37,766 nt of DNA, taken from NCBI GenBank assembly GCA_041663285.1, contig JBAZSP010000010.1, positions 1-37,766 on the forward strand, in the 5' to 3' direction. The notes under the pieces were generated by a model. The model had not been told where the DNA came from. It worked only from the letters and a program-made list of their open reading frames with translations, and ran no database searches. This document shows positions 33,179-37,766 of this stretch, piece by piece. The DNA is from UBA1435 sp041663285. GTDB taxonomy: Bacteria; Patescibacteriota; Microgenomatia; UBA12405. The position numbers and the translations under genes are program-made. Position 1 is the stretch's first letter. The number at the start of each line of letters is the position of its first letter.

Positions 33179-34858
33179 TTATTTTGAATATTCATTTACA
33201 TAATATTTGGGATAATAAACTGGTACTTCTATTAAGAATGGCTCATCGACTTTATCATATTTCTTGAGAAGTTTATTAAATTCTTTAAGGTTCTTGGCCA
33301 CTCCTGATCGACATCCATTGGCTTTTGCCAACATCACAAAGTCAACTTTTCCGAAGGAAGTATTTTTCTTATTTATCTTTAAGTACCTACCAGTTAATTG
33401 GTAACGTTCAATTAATGCATAACAGTTATTATTCAGAATAATAATTAGCATTTTTAAACCTAGTCTGACAACAGTTTCCAAGTCACCATCGTTCGAATGA
33501 AATCCACCATCACCTGCTATCATAACAACATTCTCCTTAGGATTAGCTATTTTAGAACCCATCCCGAGAGAGAGCCCCGTTCCAAACGAGGACAGTCCTT
33601 CTGAAGTTACAAAATTTTCCGGTTTATTATTTTTATAAAAAATGCTAGAAAGGTGCCGATGCATCCCGATATCGCTAGCAAGGATGTAGTCGTTATTGAA
33701 ATGTTTGCTCAAAGCATTAATAACCTGCGGGTGAGTTATTCCCTCTGCATAAATTGTCTTATCGTTAAGTAATCGATTTAATTTATTCTTAAAATTACTA
33801 ATATCCGTAACTTTTTCGTTTTTATACCCCTTTAGACAAGATTTTAGAGTTCCTATGCTCTTATTCATGTCAGATATTATATTTACTCGGGGTTTTAAAG
33901 CTCTATGAACGTTGTTGTGGTATGAATTAATATTAATAAAGGTTTTTGGAACACTATTACTGGACCATACAAACGGATGGCTTTCACATAGATCGTAGCC
34001 AATAAAAATTATTGTATCGACCGTACCAAGAATAAAATCATTAGCCTTCTGCTCTACTACAGAATCGATATACAAACTGATTACACCAAAATTTAGTTCA
34101 GATTCCCATTCCAATATACCTTTAGCAGAATATGTAGTTAATATTGGAATATTTTTGCTGATAGAAAAATCCCTAACCTTTTGTTTAACTCCATTTGTTT
34201 TTGCAGCAGCATCTCCAACTATAATGAGTGGATTTTTACTTGATTTAATAATTTCCGCCGCTTTTTTAATTAAATCATCAGCTTCAGAATCATGAGCTAC
34301 AGATTGCAATAATATTTCCTTGTTCAAACTTACCGTCTCCTTGGATTTAATTTCAACTTCAGAATCAAGTATATCTATTGGAATAGAAATAACTGAAGGA
34401 CCGCAAGGAAAAGTCATTGACGCCTTAATTGCTGATTCAAGGGCAAACTTAAGTTCAAATGAACTTTTTATTTCGTATACATATTTAGCCAAAGGTTTCG
34501 CAAGTGATACGTTGTCAACACATTGATGTGCATCGTTATGAATAGCATACGGGACTTCGATTTGAGCTACAATCACGATCACTGGATTGCGATCAAGTGC
34601 TGCAGTTCCTAAAGCTGTCATATAATTTGTTATTCCGGGACCAACTGTTCCGAAGCAAACTTGAGGTTTTTTGGTGAACCTAGTAATTGCAGCAGCAACG
34701 ACACCTGCAGTCATTTCGTGACGGGTCAAGACAAACTCAAATTCTGCTAATGTGTTAAAAGTTAAAATACTAGCTTCCCGGCCCATAATCCCATACATCT
34801 TGTTAATTCCAATAGACAAAAGATACCTTTGCAACAGTTCAGAAAACGAAATTATCAT
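33179..34858 (-). CDS. Thiamine diphosphate-dependent enzyme, acetolactate synthase-like
   Basis: From ATG at 34858 the protein has 559 residues, typical of the POX/ALS family. Order: Pyr domain with the catalytic Glu48 in TRHEMTAG and FGTVGPGITNYMTALGTA; a central domain (about 190-340, NPLIIVGDAAAKTNG); PP domain with the ThDP/Mg motif GDGGFHSNDGDLET (449-462) and NNN (476-478). Relatives make acetolactate, carboxyethylarginine, or decarboxylate keto acids; the pocket residues do not let me choose. An earlier TTG (34879) is possible but has no support. It is divergent from the S66 peptidase gene (83 bases between starts) and co-transcribed with the Nudix gene. Confidence 0.88.
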   Translation of the reverse strand: MIISFSELLQRYLLSIGINKMYGIMGREASILTFNTLAEFEFVLTRHEMTAGVVAAAITRFTKKPQVCFGTVGPGITNYMTALGTAALDRNPVIVIVAQIEVPYAIHNDAHQCVDNVSLAKPLAKYVYEIKSSFELKFALESAIKASMTFPCGPSVISIPIDILDSEVEIKSKETVSLNKEILLQSVAHDSEADDLIKKAAEIIKSSKNPLIIVGDAAAKTNGVKQKVRDFSISKNIPILTTYSAKGILEWESELNFGVISLYIDSVVEQKANDFILGTVDTIIFIGYDLCESHPFVWSSNSVPKTFININSYHNNVHRALKPRVNIISDMNKSIGTLKSCLKGYKNEKVTDISNFKNKLNRLLNDKTIYAEGITHPQVINALSKHFNNDYILASDIGMHRHLSSIFYKNNKPENFVTSEGLSSFGTGLSLGMGSKIANPKENVVMIAGDGGFHSNDGDLETVVRLGLKMLIIILNNNCYALIERYQLTGRYLKINKKNTSFGKVDFVMLAKANGCRSGVAKNLKEFNKLLKKYDKVDEPFLIEVPVYYPKYYVNEYSK

Positions 34859-34928
34859 GGTTGATCTACATTCTATCAAAAATGCTCATAACGTCAAGTA
34901 TAATTGTGTTATTTTACCGTGCTTAGAC

Positions 34929-34934
34929 TATAAT
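34929..34934 (+). promoter_or_regulatory. -10 box (TATAAT) of the S66-methyltransferase-synthetase operon
   Basis: Perfect TATAAT seven bases before the ATG at 34942. A second TATAAT lies at 34899-34904. The only clear promoter for the three-gene operon. Confidence 0.6.
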
Positions 34935-34941
34935 CACTAAC

Positions 34942-35982
34942 ATGAAAAGTTTTTTACCAATTAAAAAAGTTTGCATTGGAGATCGTGTAGCCATCCTGTC
35001 GCCCTCTTCAGCTGCTCCTGTCACCTGGCCACATGTTTACGAACTCGGAATAAAGCGATTAAAAGAGGAGTTTGGGTTAATTCCAGTTGAGTATCCTACA
35101 ACTAAAAAAAAAAGATCAACTGCTGACGAAAGAATCGAGGACTTAAAAGCGGCGTTTTCTGACCCTAATATAAAAGCGGTTATTACAACAATTGGCGGAG
35201 ACGATGAAGTTAAATATGTAAAAAGAATTGACCCGAAACTATTTATTGCTAATCCTAAGCCATTTTATGGGTTCAGTGACAACACACATCTAGCAAACTT
35301 TCTGTGGATGAATGGGATACCAAGCTATTATGGTGGGTCAATTTTTACTCAATACGCGATGGAGGGAAATATCGATTATTTTACAAAAAAGTATTTAAAA
35401 ATTGCCCTATATAAATCTGGTTATTGCGAGCTGGAACAATCAAATGTTTATAACGATATGCCATTAGACTGGAATGATCCATCGACACTTTTGGATTCAA
35501 GAAGGTTCGAGGAAAATGAAGGTTGGATCTGGGATGGTGACACTTCAGCGGAAGGGATTACTTGGGGTGGGTGTTTGGAATCAATCGACGAACTATTAAA
35601 GCACGGTATAGAAATACCGTCCTTGGACGATTTTATAGATATCGTACTTATGACTGAAACATCCGAGGACATACCCCCATCTAATTATTGTCTCAAGGTA
35701 TATAACGAACTTGGGAAACGGGGCATCTTATCGAAAGTAAAGGCGATATTAAATGGACGACCGCAAGCATGGTTTTTTGATAAGCAATTAAACTATAAGG
35801 AAAAACGTATGTATAAAGAAGAACAAAGGGCTATAATACTCGAAATTGTTCGAAAATATAATTCAAGGTGTTCGATTGTACAAAATGTGGATTTTGGCCA
35901 TACTTCACCACAAATTCCTATACCGTACGGAAAAATATTAAAGATTGATTCTAAAAATAAAAAAATATATGCAGAATTCTAA
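34942..35982 (+). CDS. S66 family serine peptidase, MccF-like
   Basis: The 346-residue protein is an LD-carboxypeptidase-family (S66) enzyme with the full triad: Ser112 in YGFSDNTH, Glu239 in LMTETSED, His320 in DFGHTSPQ. N-terminal RVAILSPSSAAP is the family opening. The loop before ITWGGCLESIDEL holds GWIWDGD with Trp195 and Trp197; MccF, the microcin C self-immunity enzyme, uses loop tryptophans to stack on the nucleobase, whereas the cell-wall LdcA group lacks them. This favours an MccF-like role in cleaving aminoacyl-nucleotide amides, but the subfamily call is an inference. No signal peptide, so it works in the cytoplasm. First gene of an overlapping operon. Confidence 0.85.
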   Translation: MKSFLPIKKVCIGDRVAILSPSSAAPVTWPHVYELGIKRLKEEFGLIPVEYPTTKKKRSTADERIEDLKAAFSDPNIKAVITTIGGDDEVKYVKRIDPKLFIANPKPFYGFSDNTHLANFLWMNGIPSYYGGSIFTQYAMEGNIDYFTKKYLKIALYKSGYCELEQSNVYNDMPLDWNDPSTLLDSRRFEENEGWIWDGDTSAEGITWGGCLESIDELLKHGIEIPSLDDFIDIVLMTETSEDIPPSNYCLKVYNELGKRGILSKVKAILNGRPQAWFFDKQLNYKEKRMYKEEQRAIILEIVRKYNSRCSIVQNVDFGHTSPQIPIPYGKILKIDSKNKKIYAEF

Positions 35983-36817
35983 AGTAATAAATCCATCATA
36001 CATAAGATCACTCAACTACACAGATTTTATTTCGTTTATTAGAGAAACGAATCGATGTCCCGGTGGAAAAAATTCAATAAGAGAAATCGTTCAAAACACG
36101 TTCGTTGGTCCTAATTCTAGGATTCTCGATGTGGGCTCAAATACCGGATTTAATTCATTAGAGCTTGCTCATATAACCAGTTCAAAAGTTTATGGTATAG
36201 ACATTTCCGAAAGTTGTGTAAATGAAGCAAAAAACCGATTAACAATTGATTCAAAAGACATACAAAAAAGGGTCACATTTTCTGTTGGATCTGCCTACGA
36301 TCTACCTTTTAGACCTAATTTTTTCGACTTGGTGATGTGTGGCGGAGCTACGTCGTTTATGGATAATAAAAGTAAAGCTGTAAAAGAATATTTTAGAGTT
36401 CTTAAACCATGGGGATTCTTAGCAACAACACAATTATTTTACAGCAAGAAACCTCCCCAGAATATTCTTGATTCTGTTAGTAATATCATTGGTGTTCAAA
36501 TTAAATATTTAAATAAAGACGACTGGTTAAATGTTTTTAAGTCAAATAATAGCCATGAGATTTACTATTTCAGGGAGTACAAGTTTGAAACCAGATCAGA
36601 AATCGATGTTGAAAAATACGTAAGTATATTTATGCAAAAACCCCACATTGCTTCTTTAGATAAAAAAGTAAAAGAAGAAATTTCAAAAAAGTGGATGTTC
36701 TATATGGCATCATTCGCAAAGAACAACGATTATCTATCCTATTTCGTTGCACTTTTTCGAAAAGATAATCTTTATCCCGAAGAAAAGGAATTTTTTACCT
36801 TAAATAGATATGAATGA
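35969..36817 (+). CDS. SAM-dependent class I methyltransferase
   Basis: From ATG at 35969 the protein has 282 residues. Motif I is SRILDVGSNTGFNSLEL (about 51-67), followed by KVYGIDISESCVNEAKNRL (acidic loop) and FDLVMCGGATSFMD (motif IV). The C-terminal half (EIDVEKYVSIFMQKPHIASL) is helical and likely holds the substrate site. The ATG overlaps the end of the S66 gene by 14 bases; the TTG at 35945 is possible but would add a long overlap. Its substrate is unknown. By position it should modify the product made with the synthetase-like protein. Confidence 0.85.
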   Translation: MQNSKVINPSYIRSLNYTDFISFIRETNRCPGGKNSIREIVQNTFVGPNSRILDVGSNTGFNSLELAHITSSKVYGIDISESCVNEAKNRLTIDSKDIQKRVTFSVGSAYDLPFRPNFFDLVMCGGATSFMDNKSKAVKEYFRVLKPWGFLATTQLFYSKKPPQNILDSVSNIIGVQIKYLNKDDWLNVFKSNNSHEIYYFREYKFETRSEIDVEKYVSIFMQKPHIASLDKKVKEEISKKWMFYMASFAKNNDYLSYFVALFRKDNLYPEEKEFFTLNRYE

Positions 36818-37766
36818 TAATTTTAGAGACAATATCGAAAGGTTAGATAATGACTTTAAAGGGAAAAACAAAGGAGATTATGGATTGCCTATATTTGACG
36901 GAGTTTCATACTACAAAGATGTTGCAAAGGCACCATATTTTTACGCATTAACCATACTTCGTCACTATATAAAAAAAGCTTGTGATATCTATTGGGGAGA
37001 TATTCAAAAAGCTTTCAATATTGATTTATTTATGATAACTCAAAGTGTCTCTTCTCCCATGGGTCCGGGATCGGATTCAAAAGCCATCAGTATCAAATTT
37101 GGGAACGACAATTCTTTTTTAGTTGATTCATCACAATTTGGTTTTGAGCCTCTTCTGTTAAACGGAATAGAAAAAGTTTATTGCTATCTCCCGTCAATGA
37201 GAGATGAGGATCCTAATAAAAGACACTTGAATCAATTTTACCATTGTGAAGCTGAAATTGTCGGAACTTTAGAAGATCTAAAACCGCAAATAGAGAATTT
37301 TATAAAGTTTTTGGTAAAAACAGTAAATTCAATGCCAAATATCTTATCTTTATTAAGTACAGACATTGAGATTTCTACTAAAAAAATTGATTCGCTGCTG
37401 GCAACCCAAAAATTCCAAGAAATTGAATTTGATGACGTCATAAAGATTCTTATTGGTGCTGGCTTTGGAAACTTGGTTCGGAAAACCGAGTTTGGTTATA
37501 ATATCTCGTGCGATGGTGAGCTAAAGCTTATGGAAATTCTTCACACAGACTCGCCCATTTGGGTCAACCATTACGATCGAGACGGGGTTGCATTTTATCA
37601 AAAGCCGTATAACCAGAACAAAGTAATAAATGCCGACCTGCTATTTCCTCCCCTAATGGAAAATTCGTTCGGTGGTGAAGTTGTTGGGAGCGGTCAAAGA
37701 CAAGACGATCCGGAGGAAATGTACGAGTCGTTAAAAAGACAAGGTGTGGAGTCAAAACCTTATGAG
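36810..37766 (+). CDS. Free-standing class II synthetase core related to AsnRS/AsnA, cut at the window end
   Basis: The frame is open for 319 codons to the window edge. It has the class II fold of asparaginyl/aspartyl-tRNA synthetases: ITQSVSSPMGPGSDSKAISI (76-95), LVDSSQFGFEPLLLNGIEKV (104-123) and the motif 2 region MRDEDPNKRHLNQFYHCEAE (130-149) with Arg131. ENSFGGEVVGSGQR near the end matches the strand before motif 3, which lies beyond the window. There is no N-terminal anticodon-binding OB fold; the protein starts directly in the catalytic domain. So it probably activates Asn, Asp or a similar acid as adenylate without charging tRNA normally, like archaeal AsnA. It overlaps the methyltransferase gene by eight bases. 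Confidence 0.8.
   Translation, partial: MNDNFRDNIERLDNDFKGKNKGDYGLPIFDGVSYYKDVAKAPYFYALTILRHYIKKACDIYWGDIQKAFNIDLFMITQSVSSPMGPGSDSKAISIKFGNDNSFLVDSSQFGFEPLLLNGIEKVYCYLPSMRDEDPNKRHLNQFYHCEAEIVGTLEDLKPQIENFIKFLVKTVNSMPNILSLLSTDIEISTKKIDSLLATQKFQEIEFDDVIKILIGAGFGNLVRKTEFGYNISCDGELKLMEILHTDSPIWVNHYDRDGVAFYQKPYNQNKVINADLLFPPLMENSFGGEVVGSGQRQDDPEEMYESLKRQGVESKPYE

Overview
The window looks like a piece of a Candidate Phyla Radiation (Patescibacteria) genome, most likely from the Microgenomates side. This rests on content: AT-rich DNA, many small membrane-anchored or secreted proteins of no known function, proline/threonine 'TPTPT' stalks on a giant surface protein, a DUF5667-type helical secreted protein, several Nudix and P-loop enzymes, and hardly any Shine-Dalgarno sequences. 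No rRNA, confident tRNA, CRISPR array or transposase was seen. TAA, TAG and TGA all end intact genes, so the standard bacterial code fits.

Layout. 1-9.6 kb: short, mostly single genes on both strands: a cut secreted protein, a broken DedA/TVP38-type membrane gene overlapping a P-loop kinase, DUF378, three proteins without family, a cupin, a GreA/GreB-type factor, a membrane-anchored protein with a degenerate zincin motif, a Nudix hydrolase, an SGNH hydrolase, a zinc-ribbon protein and a second P-loop kinase broken by one stop. 9.6-20.2 kb: a 496-codon unknown, a very large secreted subtilase with FG-GAP, LamG and Ig-like modules, a flavodoxin, an ArsM-type arsenite methyltransferase, an FkbM methyltransferase, a Nudix hydrolase, peptidase E and DUF1428.

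21.2-26.6 kb is a tight six-gene minus-strand run with overlaps or gaps of a few bases. Its centre is an 806-residue protein joining a DUF262 (DGQQR) domain, an HNH-like motif and a HEPN-like RxxxxH motif, the architecture of GmrSD-type restriction and related anti-phage proteins. The two genes upstream carry in-frame stops and a frameshift; downstream are a small membrane protein, a zinc-ribbon/YbjN-like protein and a second membrane protein. 27-31.1 kb holds secreted and membrane proteins, including a lamin-tail/Fn3 protein and the DUF5667-type protein with glycine-rich tandem repeats.

31.5-37.8 kb is an AT-rich enzyme block: an APH-type kinase; a ThDP enzyme followed 2 bases later by a Nudix gene; and, divergent from it, an overlapping operon of an MccF-like S66 peptidase, a SAM methyltransferase and a free-standing AsnRS/AsnA-like class II synthetase core cut by the window end. 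Together these resemble a small biosynthesis or self-immunity cluster built around an aminoacyl-adenylate-type compound.

Two themes run through the window. First, many genes have a TATAAT-like -10 box only 4-9 bases before the start codon, predicting leaderless mRNAs. Second, at least four genes are interrupted by in-frame stops or a frameshift while the rest of the frame still reads as good protein, which means recent decay or base errors in the assembly. Two families of short dispersed intergenic repeats were also seen.
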